DNA from: Micromonospora lutea
GTDB taxonomy: Bacteria; Actinomycetota; Actinomycetes; Mycobacteriales; Micromonosporaceae
DNA: 64,000 nt
NCBI RefSeq assembly: GCF_016863535.1
Contig: NZ_BOPB01000003.1
Coordinates: forward strand, 1-64,000
Direction of reading: 5' to 3'
The translations under genes were made by a program, and so were the position numbers. Under the pieces are notes generated by a model. That model searched no databases. It was not told where the DNA came from and was given only the letters and a program-made list of their open reading frames with translations. Of this stretch, positions 18,057 through 25,753 are shown in pieces (position 1 is the first letter of the stretch; each line of letters opens with the position of its first letter).

Positions 18057-18338
18057 TCAGAGGAGGTCGTAGACGTCGCTCCGGTGGCCGAGGTGGACGA
18101 CGAGCACGATCAGCTCCTGGTCGCGGACGGTGTAGATGATGCGGTATGCGCCGACGCGGATACGGAACAGGCCGGAGTGGCCGGTCAGGGCTTTGACGCC
18201 GGCTGGGCGAGGTTCGGTGGCGAGGTTGGCGATCGCGGTGACGAGGCGGGCCTGCAAGGGGCGGTCGAGCTTGCGCAGCAGCTTGGCGGCGGCTCGGTCG
18301 ACCTGGACGGTGTAGGCGGGTGGAGTCGGGCTGGTCAC
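18057..18338 (-). CDS. Type II toxin, RelE/ParE superfamily (second module)
   Basis: 93 residues with VQVDRAAAKLLRKLDRPLQ at the N-terminus and LFRIRVGAYRIIYTVRDQELIVLVVHLGHRSDVYD at the C-terminus, the standard RelE core with R-x-G-x-Y-R and the HRSDVY end. GTG at 18338 overlaps the stop of the antitoxin gene upstream on the same strand. Only distantly similar to the 17597 toxin, so the two modules are not a recent duplication. Confidence 0.87.
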   Translation of the reverse strand: MTSPTPPAYTVQVDRAAAKLLRKLDRPLQARLVTAIANLATEPRPAGVKALTGHSGLFRIRVGAYRIIYTVRDQELIVLVVHLGHRSDVYDLL

Positions 18339-18604
18339 AAGCCGAGCTCATCGCGTAGGTCGGTCAGCGGTATCGGGGTGTCGCCGGCGTCAATGCGGGT
18401 CAGGGCCTCGCGGGCGGCGGCGACATCGCTGGCGTCTTCGGCGCGCTCGATGGCCTCGGCGACCTCGGCCGGCACGATGGCGGCCAAGCGTTGCCCCCGA
18501 CGGGTGACGTAGGTGATCCTCCCGGCGTAGTGCGCGCGGGAGACGACGTCCGCGAGGCTGTCGCGGGCGTCTGAGATCGGGAGTTCGGCTGCGGGCTCAC
18601 TCAC
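18335..18604 (-). CDS. Type II antitoxin, Phd/YefM family (second module)
   Basis: 89 residues from GTG 18604 (VSEPAAELPISDARDSLADVV). Then RITYVTRRGQRLAAIVPAEVAEAIE, the Phd/YefM dimerisation strand. The frame is open further upstream to 18652, but that would cover the operator-like repeats and adds residues not seen in the family. Cognate toxin overlaps downstream. Confidence 0.85.
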   Translation of the reverse strand: MSEPAAELPISDARDSLADVVSRAHYAGRITYVTRRGQRLAAIVPAEVAEAIERAEDASDVAAAREALTRIDAGDTPIPLTDLRDELGL

Positions 18605-18613
18605 GGTTCCGAT

Positions 18614-18638
18614 TGTACAACTCGTACGAATCGTACGG
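18614..18638 (-). promoter_or_regulatory. Candidate operator of the second toxin-antitoxin operon
   Basis: Three short palindromes in a row: TTGTACAA (18614-18620 region), TCGTACGA (18622-18629) and TCGTACGG (18631-18638), spaced about 9 bases, just upstream of the antitoxin GTG. The pattern suits cooperative binding of a Phd/YefM dimer. Confidence 0.45.
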
Positions 18639-18682
18639 TCGACGTAGGTCATAAGAACACGAGCCGGGCCCGGCCGTGGGCG

Positions 18683-18934
18683 TCAAGATCGGTCGAGAGC
18701 GCAGGTGCCCGGGTGGGCGTTGAGGCGGGGGCAGCGTCCGGGGCCGCCGAGTGGGGTGTCGCACCAGACTCGGGTACGCAGGGACTGGCGGTCTTCTTCG
18801 CTGAGGGTGGTTTCGCCGAAGTCGATGACCGTCAGGTGGCCGAGGGAGTCGCGGAGGGCCACGGCGAGCGCGGTGGCGTCTTCGAGGCTGGTCAGGGTGG
18901 TGGGTAGGTGGATGACCCAGCGGGGTGGGCTCAT
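18683..18934 (-). CDS. Small protein of unknown function, third gene of operon
   Basis: 83 residues starting MSPPRWVIHLPTTLTSLEDA. No recognised domain. A central alpha/beta-like stretch (LAVALRDSLGHLTVIDFGE) is followed by a C-terminal part with two cysteines (VWCDTPLGGPGRCP and GTCALDRS). Its ATG overlaps the stop of the preceding gene by ATGA, so translation is coupled. Probably a conserved actinomycete hypothetical, judging by its association with the XRE-DUF5753/DUF397 pair, but I cannot confirm that. Confidence 0.6.
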   Translation of the reverse strand: MSPPRWVIHLPTTLTSLEDATALAVALRDSLGHLTVIDFGETTLSEEDRQSLRTRVWCDTPLGGPGRCPRLNAHPGTCALDRS

Positions 18935-19176
18935 CGGGAGCCGCGACCGTAGTGGTGGTGGGCGGCCTGGCGGGAGTGCCATTGGCGCAGGGCCTGGCGG
19001 ATGCGTTCGGCTTCGGTGTTGGCGGTGGTCAGTTCGCGGTGCAGGCGTTCCAGTTCGTCGGCGAGCCGGTTGAGGTAGGCGTACACCTGGTCCGGGTCGA
19101 GGCCGCGCCAGCGGGTCTCGAAGGTGGCGGCGCGGGAGTGCTGGGGGAGCGGGCGCTCCCTGGACAGGTAGATCAT
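18931..19176 (-). CDS. Small DivIVA-motif coiled-coil protein, second gene of operon
   Basis: 81 residues. AATFETRWRGLDPDQVYAYL is a DivIVA-type motif (FxxxxRGLDPxQVxxYL) and is followed by a heptad-like helix NRLADELERLHRELTTANTE, then a His/Arg-rich tail. This is a minimal DivIVA N-terminal domain. ATG 19176 overlaps the upstream gene's stop by ATGA; the downstream gene overlaps in the same way. Confidence 0.7.
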   Translation of the reverse strand: MIYLSRERPLPQHSRAATFETRWRGLDPDQVYAYLNRLADELERLHRELTTANTEAERIRQALRQWHSRQAAHHHYGRGSR

Positions 19177-19427
19177 GGGCGGGCGGCTTCCTGCTCGGCG
19201 AGCATCGTGGTGATCTGCTGATCGGTGAGGCCGCGCATGGTGAGGATGCGGCTGCCCCAGCGGTGCAGGCGGCAGGGGTGGGGTGCCCGGTCGTTGCGGC
19301 AGCGCGGGCCGTCGGGCCATTGTTCTGCGGCGTGCACGCTTATCGCCCGCAGCGCGAATGTGACATCTTCGGCGCTGATGTAGGGAGGCAGCGGAATCTC
19401 GTCGAGGGCTTCGTCGATCGAATCCAT
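19173..19427 (-). CDS. Small protein of unknown function, first gene of operon
   Basis: 84 residues from ATG 19427, which has a clear AAGGGAGGA ribosome-binding site. MDSIDEALDEIPLPPYISAEDVTFALRAI is followed by PRCRNDRAPHPCRLHRWGSRIL, with two cysteines and two histidines that might bind metal, and a final MRGLTDQQITTMLAEQ helix. Function unknown. It leads a three-gene operon in which every junction is an ATGA overlap, divergent from the XRE regulator at 19632. Confidence 0.65.
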   Translation of the reverse strand: MDSIDEALDEIPLPPYISAEDVTFALRAISVHAAEQWPDGPRCRNDRAPHPCRLHRWGSRILTMRGLTDQQITTMLAEQEAARP

Positions 19428-19457
19428 GGTCCTCCCTTGTGGAATCGTCGCGGGGCC

Positions 19458-19499
19458 GGAGCGGACGCCGGGATGAGGTTCGTGGGAGGCGTCCGCTCC
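19458..19499 (-). promoter_or_regulatory. Inverted repeat in the divergent promoter region
   Basis: GGAGCGGACGCC (19458-19469) and GGCGTCCGCTCC (19488-19499) are perfect 12-base arms with an 18-base spacer. It lies about 30 bases upstream of the three-gene operon, within the 204-base region shared with the divergent XRE gene. It could be an operator for the XRE-DUF5753 protein or a leader hairpin. Confidence 0.45.
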
Positions 19500-19631
19500 A
19501 GCCGTGACCTGCCAGGGGGATTGGCTGGTCATCCACGATGGTGGTTTCACTACTGGCCTGGCGCAATGTTCTGCGGAAGAATGCGAATAAAGGGATGAGG
19601 TGCCTTACGCGACGACAGCAGAGGAGATGAC

Positions 19632-20513
19632 GTGGACGACCCGGGAAGCACCGTCCCGCGTAGGCAACTCGGCAGGTATTTGAGAGAACTTCGCGAAAAT
19701 GCGCACATCACTGTGGTCGCGGCCGCGAAGGAACTGGAATGGTCGACGCCGCGAATCTGGCGGTACGAAACCGGTCAGGTCCCCGTGCACCCGAATGACG
19801 TGGAGGCCATGTGCCGGGTGTACGGCGCGACCTCCGAGACCATCCAGACCATGCGGTCGCTGGCCCGCGAGACCAAGGCGCACGGTTGGTGGCACAGCTA
19901 CGGGGAGGCGATCGAGGACTGGTTCAAGCTGTACGTCGGCCTGGAGGCCGCCGCGACCAGAATCCGAAAGTACGAGGCCGACCTGATCCCCGGCCTGTTG
20001 CAGACGGTCGAGTACATGACCGAGGTCATCGCGACCGACCACCCGCAGATGAGCGGGGCGGAGCAGCAGGCCAAGGTGGACGTCCGGCTCCGCAGACAAC
20101 GGCTGTTGGCTCGGGTGGTCCCCCGAGCGCCCTACTACGACGTGATCCTCAACGAGGCGGTGCTGCGCCGACCGTTGCGCGACCGGTCAGCGATGGTTCG
20201 GCAACTCGACGCTTTGGTGGTGGCAAGCCGGCAGCACAACATCAAGGTCCGAGTGCTACCCCTGGCTGCCGGGCTGTTCCGGTCGGCGTTCACGGGCACT
20301 TTCACCATGCTGGACTTCCCCACCGACGTGCGGGAACCGGAGCCGACCACGATCTACATGGACGGTCCGTGCGGTGCGGTCTACCTTGACAAGCCGCACG
20401 AGATCCAGACCTACGAGGAAGTCTGGCGCTCGCTGCACGAGCGGGCGCTCGATGTCGATGAGTCCCGTGAGCTGATCACGGCGATCGCGAAGGAGATGAC
20501 CCATGAAACGTGA
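19632..20513 (+). CDS. XRE-type helix-turn-helix regulator with DUF5753 domain
   Basis: 293 residues. An N-terminal XRE helix-turn-helix (about 10-65, with LGRYLRELRENAHITVVAAA, then STPRIWRYETGQ) is followed by a DUF5753 domain (about 85-285, with WFKLYVGLEAAATRIRKYEA and LIPGLLQTVEYM). Such proteins are abundant in Streptomyces and Micromonospora and usually pair with a DUF397 protein, as here; the domain is thought to sense or bind a ligand or partner. GTG at 19632 follows AGAGGAG. It overlaps the DUF397 gene by 11 bases and likely regulates the divergent small-gene operon. Confidence 0.9.
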   Translation: MDDPGSTVPRRQLGRYLRELRENAHITVVAAAKELEWSTPRIWRYETGQVPVHPNDVEAMCRVYGATSETIQTMRSLARETKAHGWWHSYGEAIEDWFKLYVGLEAAATRIRKYEADLIPGLLQTVEYMTEVIATDHPQMSGAEQQAKVDVRLRRQRLLARVVPRAPYYDVILNEAVLRRPLRDRSAMVRQLDALVVASRQHNIKVRVLPLAAGLFRSAFTGTFTMLDFPTDVREPEPTTIYMDGPCGAVYLDKPHEIQTYEEVWRSLHERALDVDESRELITAIAKEMTHET

Positions 20514-20700
20514 CGGGGTGTGGCGCACGTCGTCCCGGTCCGGTGGTAGCGGTGAATGCGTCGAGGTGGCCGCCTTCGCTGACGCGGTAGGCGTACGCGA
20601 CAGCAAGGACCGGCAGGGCGCGGAGCTGAGCTTCGGCGCGACCAGCTGGACCGGGTTCGTCGCCGCCACCCGCGCGGGCCGCTTCGCCTCCCGCACCTGA
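20503..20700 (+). CDS. DUF397 protein
   Basis: 65 residues: VWRTSSRSGGSGECVEVA, VGVRDSKDRQG and WTGFVAATRAGRF are the full DUF397 signature. In streptomycetes, members (for example the WhiJ partner BldB-like group) act together with XRE-DUF5753 regulators, probably as an antagonist or co-factor. Overlaps the regulator gene by 11 bases, implying coupled translation. Confidence 0.92.
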   Translation: MKRDGVWRTSSRSGGSGECVEVAAFADAVGVRDSKDRQGAELSFGATSWTGFVAATRAGRFASRT

Positions 20701-20713
20701 ACTCGACGCGACC

Positions 20714-20749
20714 CGCCCGGTGCCGACCGAACCTGGTCGGCACCGGGCG
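20714..20749 (+). terminator. Hairpin terminator after the DUF397 gene
   Basis: 15-bp perfect stem CGCCCGGTGCCGACC / GGTCGGCACCGGGCG with a 6-base loop, 14 bases after the stop codon. Confidence 0.75.
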
Positions 20750-20811
20750 GTGTCCTCGCGGTCCTGCGCCGGTCGGACCATGATCAGGAAACCGGTTCGG
20801 TGGAACTCGGC

Positions 20812-20839
20812 GTGCCGGGGCCGAGATCGGCCCCGGCAC
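20812..20839 (-). terminator. Hairpin terminator after the secreted-protein gene
   Basis: GTGCCGGGGCCGA / TCGGCCCCGGCAC form an almost loop-less GC-rich stem, 20 bases downstream (minus strand) of the gene ending at 20859. With the hairpin at 20714 it insulates two convergent genes. Confidence 0.7.
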
Positions 20840-20858
20840 GTGCGCGTCGGTAACGGGA

Positions 20859-22334
20859 TCAGGGCAGGGGCCAGGAGATGGGGTCGGTGTCGCTCGGGGG
20901 CGTGGTCCCCGAGAGGTCGATGACTTCCTGGAGGTTCGGGTCGTACTCGGGGTGGGCGCGGTTGAAGAAGGTCTGCCCGCCCACCGCGAGCGTCATCACA
21001 CCGTCCGGGTTGGCGGTCAGGATCAGCGGGCCGAGACCGTCCGACGGCGGCTCGGCGTTGCTGATGTCGATCTGTCCGTAGTCGTCCTGGGAGGGCGTAC
21101 GGTTGCTGTTCAGCCGGTCGAGGACGCGGGCCAGGTCGTCGCCGGTGATCGGTCCGGTGCCGACATTGTCCGGGTTGGGCATCCCGGTCTCGTCGTCGGC
21201 GCTGTCATCCGGACAGTCGGCACCCTCGCAGGTTTCCTCGGTCTCCGAGGACTCGACCTCACCGTCCTTGTAGGTGACGGTCGTCGTGGTGGTGGTCGTG
21301 GTCCCCTCGTGCTCGGTCGTCGTGGTCTTGACGACGAGGGTCGGGTTGTCGTTCTCGTCGTAGTGGGTCGTCACCGTCGTGGTCTCGGTCGACCCGTTGG
21401 CGTAGGTGTCGGTGAGGACGGTGACGGTGATGCGTTCGGTCTGATTGCCGCCCTGGTCCCAGTTGATGGTGGTACTGAAGAAGTCGTCGAGTGACGAGCC
21501 ATCTTCGAACGTCTCGGTGACCTGGCGGTACGTGGTCTCGCCCGACCCCAGGAAGTTGCCCTCCGCGTCGTACCCGTCGGTGGCGATGGTGCCGGTCGTC
21601 GTGGTGGTCTGCGTTTGGTTGGTGACCCGTACGTTGTCCCAGCTGCCGTCGCTGTAGCCGACGGAGTAGTCGCGCCCGAACGAGCCGGGCCGTTCGCCGT
21701 AGGTGAACCCACGATCGTCGAAGCCGGTGGGCCTCTTGTGACCGTTGACGCCGAAGTTGGTCGCGCCGACGATTCCCTCGATCGATTCGCCCTTGAGGCC
21801 CCAGACGGCGACGTTGCCGAACGCCGCGAACGCCAGTTTCTGGTCGGTGCGCAGCTTCGGTTCGCCGGTCAGGACCGTGGTCACGCCTCGGCCGAGGTGC
21901 TCGAAGCCGTTGGATCGCAACGTACCCAGAAACCCATCGACCGAATGTACGATCGGCCCCTTCTCCGGGACGGCGAGCGCACCGGCCGCGGTGGCGAGGG
22001 CCTTGCCGTCCGGGGTGTCCCGGGGTAGCACGACCAGCTCGGTCAGGTGCCGTTCGAACGAGGGCAACGTGCGGGCGATGGCGAGGTCGAAGATCCGCTG
22101 AGGTTCCGGGTAGCTGCGCGCGTCCTGCGGGTCGGTGCCGAGCTTCTTCTCGTCGAGGTCGGTGACGCCGTCGCCGTCACGGTCCGAGGCGGTGTCGAGG
22201 ATGAACAGGCAGAGCCGGTGCTGGCATACCGCGCGGGGACCTTCGCGATCCTTCGCCGAGGCGGGGGCTGGCGCTATCGCGCTCAGGCCGACGGAGAGAC
22301 AGAGCGCTCCGACGGCCGCAGAAAACTTTCTCAT
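20859..22334 (-). CDS. Secreted threonine-rich protein with thrombospondin-type-3-like Ca-binding motif
   Basis: 491 residues. A Sec signal peptide (KFSAAVGALCLSVGLSAI, cleavage after ASA at about 27) is followed by DRDGDGVTDLDEKKLGTDP (51-69), a thrombospondin type 3/EF-hand-like calcium loop. A central region from about 240 to 390 is rich in Thr and Gly, with runs such as TTTTTTTVTY, and may form extended beta structure. The acidic C-terminus has CEGADCPDD and a DYGQIDIS stretch. No enzyme domain recognised; an exported surface or toxin-delivery role cannot be told apart. The start codon sits in a hairpin (22329-22358). Confidence 0.75.
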   Translation of the reverse strand: MRKFSAAVGALCLSVGLSAIAPAPASAKDREGPRAVCQHRLCLFILDTASDRDGDGVTDLDEKKLGTDPQDARSYPEPQRIFDLAIARTLPSFERHLTELVVLPRDTPDGKALATAAGALAVPEKGPIVHSVDGFLGTLRSNGFEHLGRGVTTVLTGEPKLRTDQKLAFAAFGNVAVWGLKGESIEGIVGATNFGVNGHKRPTGFDDRGFTYGERPGSFGRDYSVGYSDGSWDNVRVTNQTQTTTTTGTIATDGYDAEGNFLGSGETTYRQVTETFEDGSSLDDFFSTTINWDQGGNQTERITVTVLTDTYANGSTETTTVTTHYDENDNPTLVVKTTTTEHEGTTTTTTTTVTYKDGEVESSETEETCEGADCPDDSADDETGMPNPDNVGTGPITGDDLARVLDRLNSNRTPSQDDYGQIDISNAEPPSDGLGPLILTANPDGVMTLAVGGQTFFNRAHPEYDPNLQEVIDLSGTTPPSDTDPISWPLP

Positions 22335-22358
22335 GATCGACGAAGTTAGATCATGAGA
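22329..22358 (-). promoter_or_regulatory. Perfect inverted repeat overlapping a start codon
   Basis: TCTCATGATC (22329-22338) and GATCATGAGA (22349-22358) are perfect 10-base arms, 10 bases apart. On the minus strand the second arm contains the ATG (22334-22332) of the secreted-protein gene, so an mRNA hairpin would bury the start. No Shine-Dalgarno sequence is visible, so it may equally be an operator DNA site. Confidence 0.55.
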
Positions 22359-22515
22359 ATGCGGTGAAGAGCCAGAAATCCGACAGCGCAGGGCGGGGTC
22401 GGTGTACGACATGCGACAGAACCTGGAATCGGACCGGCTGTGCGACGGGGTGTGCTGCGAGCTGCGCTGGTTAGGCTGAACTGAGCAGAATGTCACGCTG
22501 AGGGGGTGAGCCCGG

Positions 22516-23184
22516 ATGGCCCAGGCCGCGTACGTGCCCGAGCCGCCGTCCGACGATGTCGAAGCCCGTCCCGCCGGGCCGTCGTTCGACGTGCTGCGGT
22601 GGCACGACGAGCCGTGGACCGCCCAGCTCGCCCTCGACCTGTTGCCGGAGACCAACGGCCCCAAGGTTGAGGTCCTGAGCGGAAGCGTGATCGTGACACC
22701 CCACGCCGGTTATGACCACCAAGATGCCGAGCTCGACCTCGCGTACCTGTTGAAGCAGGCGGCCCGGAAGGCCAAGCTGTGGCTCTACGTGGAGGCGAAC
22801 GTCGTCTCCGGGCCGGATCTGTTCATCCCCGACATTGTGGTGCTGCGCGTTCCCGGAGGGGGGCGCACAACCATGGACATCAAGCATGCCGTTCTGCTTG
22901 GCGAGGTCGTGTCGCCCGGCAACCGGCGTAAGGACATCATCGATCGTCCGCGCGAGTACGGTACGGCCGGCGTACCCTTCTTCCTCCGGGTCGACCTGCG
23001 TAACCGGGTCCCCACCATCGCACTGTTCGAGCTGACCGACGGCGAGTACCGACCGGTGGCCGCCGCCGAAGCCGGAAGCACCTTCGTGATGCGGGAGCCA
23101 TTCGAGTTCGCAGTCGATCCGGGTGCCCTGCTCGGCGAGGAAGCTCCGTGGGAAGAGGGGAACCCTCCGCCCGGAGAGAGCTGA
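22516..23184 (+). CDS. Uma2 family protein (putative restriction-endonuclease-fold)
   Basis: 222 residues. LLPETNGPKVEVLSGSVIVTP, then PDLFIPDIVVLR and LLGEVVSPGNRRKD, followed by the YGTAGVPFFLRVD stretch: the Uma2/DUF820 pattern with PDxxV and ExxSPxxxxxD. The fold is that of PD-(D/E)xK nucleases, here with D in PDIVV and E in GEVVS. These proteins are numerous in cyanobacteria and actinomycetes; their function is not established. ATG 22516 has GAGGGGG upstream. It stands alone between the divergent secreted protein and dxr. Confidence 0.85.
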   Translation: MAQAAYVPEPPSDDVEARPAGPSFDVLRWHDEPWTAQLALDLLPETNGPKVEVLSGSVIVTPHAGYDHQDAELDLAYLLKQAARKAKLWLYVEANVVSGPDLFIPDIVVLRVPGGGRTTMDIKHAVLLGEVVSPGNRRKDIIDRPREYGTAGVPFFLRVDLRNRVPTIALFELTDGEYRPVAAAEAGSTFVMREPFEFAVDPGALLGEEAPWEEGNPPPGES

Positions 23185-23191
23185 AGGTAGC

Positions 23192-23252
23192 TCCCCGTGT
23201 TAATAGGGGGCCCTTCCTCTACCTCAGGCGTTAACAAGGTGCCCTTCCTTGC
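23192..23252. repeat. Dispersed Micromonospora-type intergenic element (copy 2)
   Basis: Shares 25 identical bases (23226-23250, AGGCGTTAACAAGG followed by TGCCCTTCCTT) with copy 1 at 11436-11460. The left half has diverged (GGGGGGCCCTTCCT), so here the two halves are more a direct than an inverted repeat. It ends 21 bases before the dxr start, within its promoter region. Confidence 0.75.
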
Positions 23253-23273
23253 ACCCAGCGGCGGTGCGTAACA

Positions 23274-24494
23274 ATGGGCGGCGTGACGTCCCCCCGTGAT
23301 CTTGTGGTGCTGGGTTGTACCGGGTCGATCGGTACGCAGGCCATTGACATCGTGCGGCGCAACCCGGACCGGTTCCGGGTGGTGGCGCTGGGCGCCGGTG
23401 GCGGCAACATCGGGCTGCTCGCCGCCCAGGCGCTCGAACTCGGCGTCGACGTAGTCGGGGTGGCCAAGGCGTCCGCCGCGCAGGACCTTCAGTTGGCGTT
23501 CTACGCCGAGGCGAGCCGCCGGGGCTGGGCCACCGGCCAGTTCAAGCTGCCCAAGATCGTGGCTGGTCCGGAGGCGATGACGGAGCTGGCGCAGTGGCCG
23601 TGTGACGTCGTACTCAACGGGGTGGTGGGGTCGCTCGGGCTGGCGCCGACCCTGGCGGCGCTGCGCGCCGGGCGTACGCTCGCGCTGGCCAACAAGGAGT
23701 CCCTCGTCGCCGGCGGCTCCCTGGTCAAGGCCGCGGTGACCCGACCGGAGCAGATCGTCCCGGTGGATTCGGAGCACTCGGCGCTGGCGCAGTGCCTGCG
23801 CGGCGGCGCCCGGGACGAGGTACGCCGCTTGATCGTCACTGCCAGTGGTGGGCCGTTCCGGGGCAAGCGGCGCGACGAGTTGACGGCCGTGACGCCGGAG
23901 CAGGCGCTCGCGCACCCGACCTGGAACATGGGGCCTGTCGTCACGATCAACTCGGCGACGATGGTCAACAAGGCGTTGGAGGTGATCGAGGCGCACGAGC
24001 TGTTCGACGTGCCGTACGCCGACATCACCGTGATGGTGCACCCTCAGTCGGTGATCCACTCGATGGTGGAGTTCGTCGACGGTTCCACGCTGGCGCAGGC
24101 CAGCCCGCCGGACATGCGGCTGCCGATCGCCCTCGGGTTGGGCTGGCCGGACCGGGTGCCCGAGGCTGCCGCCGCCGTCGACTGGACGACCAGCCACACC
24201 TGGGAGTTCGCGCCGCTGGACGACGAGGCGTTCCCGGCGGTGGCGCTGGCCAAGGCGGCCGGTGCGGCGGGCCGGTGCCGGCCGGCGATCTACAACGCGG
24301 CCAACGAGGAGTGCGTGGCGGCGTTCGTCGCCGGACGGTTGCCGTTTCTCGGCATCGTCGACACGTTACGGCGGGTGCTGGACGAGGCTCCCGATTTCGG
24401 CGAACCGGGTACCGTCGAGGACGTACTCGAAGCCGAGTCGTGGGCGCGCGCACACGCGCAGGAGATCATCGCTGCTGCGGTGGAAGGAGCTTGA
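23274..24494 (+). CDS. dxr: 1-deoxy-D-xylulose 5-phosphate reductoisomerase
   Basis: 406 residues. Converts DXP to MEP with NADPH, the first committed step of the non-mevalonate isoprenoid pathway and the target of fosmidomycin. The NADPH-binding [15 protein letters not shown] is at residues 13-27. Others: [26 protein letters not shown] (metal and substrate binding), ASGGPFRG and [15 protein letters not shown] 23274. It overlaps the site-2 protease gene by one base (TGATG); ispG follows, so two MEP genes bracket the protease, an arrangement conserved in actinobacteria. Confidence 0.98.
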   Translation: MGGVTSPRDLVVLGCTGSIGTQAIDIVRRNPDRFRVVALGAGGGNIGLLAAQALELGVDVVGVAKASAAQDLQLAFYAEASRRGWATGQFKLPKIVAGPEAMTELAQWPCDVVLNGVVGSLGLAPTLAALRAGRTLALANKESLVAGGSLVKAAVTRPEQIVPVDSEHSALAQCLRGGARDEVRRLIVTASGGPFRGKRRDELTAVTPEQALAHPTWNMGPVVTINSATMVNKALEVIEAHELFDVPYADITVMVHPQSVIHSMVEFVDGSTLAQASPPDMRLPIALGLGWPDRVPEAAAAVDWTTSHTWEFAPLDDEAFPAVALAKAAGAAGRCRPAIYNAANEECVAAFVAGRLPFLGIVDTLRRVLDEAPDFGEPGTVEDVLEAESWARAHAQEIIAAAVEGA

Positions 24495-25744
24495 TGTCGT
24501 TCGCGTTCGGGGTGGTGCTGTTCGCCCTCGGCATTCTCGTCTCGGTGAGCCTGCACGAGGCCGGGCACATGCTCACCGCCAAGGCCTTTGGCATGAAGGT
24601 CACCCGCTACTTCGTCGGCTTCGGCCCCACCATCTTCTCGTTCAAGCGGGGCGAGACCGAGTACGGCCTCAAGGGCATCCCGCTCGGCGGCTTCTGCAAG
24701 ATCGTCGGCATGACGCCGCAGGACGACGATGTCGAGCCCGGTGACGAGAAGCGGGCCATGTGGCGCTACCCGGTGTGGAAGCGCACCATCGTGATGTCCG
24801 CCGGGTCGGTCACCCACTTCGGGTTGGCGATCTTCGCGGCCTGGCTGGCCGCGATGACCTTCGGCCTGCCCAACCCGGACTTCCCCCGTGACGAGCAGCA
24901 GATCCGCGCCGAGCCGGCCGTGATCGCGATCCAGGACTGCGTCCTGCCGGACACCACCTTCCGGGAGTGCACCGAGAGTGACGCGGCCAGCCCGGCCGGG
25001 GCGGCCGGGCTCCAGAACGGCGACCGGATCACCTCGATCAACGGCACCCCGATCAACAACTACGGCGAGCTGCTGACCACGCTGCGAGCCACCACCCCGG
25101 GCAGCACCGCCGCCATCGGGTACGAGCGCGACGGTCAGCCCGGCACCACCACGACCACGCTGGCCACCACCAAGCGCCCGCCGATCGACAACCCGGACGG
25201 GCCGGTCACCGAGGTCTCCGCGCTGGGCGTGGGCCTGGTCCTCTCCACCCCCGGCCTGGTCTCCTACGGTCCGGTGGAGGCGGTCGGCGCGACCAGCACC
25301 TTCATCGGCGACATGGCGGTGGCCACCGCTCAGGCGTTGCAGCGGCTGCCGGAGAAGATCCCCGCCCTGTGGAACGCCATCGTCGGGGGCGAGCGGGACA
25401 TCGACACCCCGATCAGCGTGGTCGGCGCGAGCGTCCTCGGCGGTGAGGCGGTGGCCAACAACGCCTGGGAAATCTTCATCATGCTGTTCATCTCGCTGAA
25501 CTTCTTCATCGGCGTGTTCAACCTGCTGCCGCTGCTGCCGCTGGACGGCGGCCACATCGCCATCGCCTGGTTCGAACGGGCCCGCTCCTGGCTCTACGCG
25601 CGGCTGCGTCGGCCCGACCCGGGCCGGGTGGACTACTTCAAGCTGATGCCCTTCACGTACGTGGTGATCCTGATCGGTGGTGTGTTCACCCTGCTCACCA
25701 TCACTGCGGACGTGGTCAATCCGATCACCCTCTTCCCAAAGTGA
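24494..25744 (+). CDS. Site-2 protease (RseP/Rip1-type M50 zinc metalloprotease)
   Basis: 416 residues, an intramembrane protease. HEAGH at 21-25 is the zinc-binding HExxH in the first membrane helix; LLPLLPLDGGH near residue 350 supplies the third ligand, the LDG motif. A PDZ domain (about 165-240, with GAAGLQNGDRITSINGTPI) sits between. Mycobacterial Rip1 cleaves anti-sigma factors, and by position between dxr and ispG this is its likely orthologue. ATG 24494 overlaps the dxr stop. Four or so membrane helices. Confidence 0.95.
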   Translation: MSFAFGVVLFALGILVSVSLHEAGHMLTAKAFGMKVTRYFVGFGPTIFSFKRGETEYGLKGIPLGGFCKIVGMTPQDDDVEPGDEKRAMWRYPVWKRTIVMSAGSVTHFGLAIFAAWLAAMTFGLPNPDFPRDEQQIRAEPAVIAIQDCVLPDTTFRECTESDAASPAGAAGLQNGDRITSINGTPINNYGELLTTLRATTPGSTAAIGYERDGQPGTTTTTLATTKRPPIDNPDGPVTEVSALGVGLVLSTPGLVSYGPVEAVGATSTFIGDMAVATAQALQRLPEKIPALWNAIVGGERDIDTPISVVGASVLGGEAVANNAWEIFIMLFISLNFFIGVFNLLPLLPLDGGHIAIAWFERARSWLYARLRRPDPGRVDYFKLMPFTYVVILIGGVFTLLTITADVVNPITLFPK

Positions 25745-25753
25745 GTGCCTGAA

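Noticed and set aside
17301-18604. The two TA modules as a recent inverted duplication
   Set aside because: Both toxins and antitoxins share only family-level motifs and the DNA shows no long inverted repeat.
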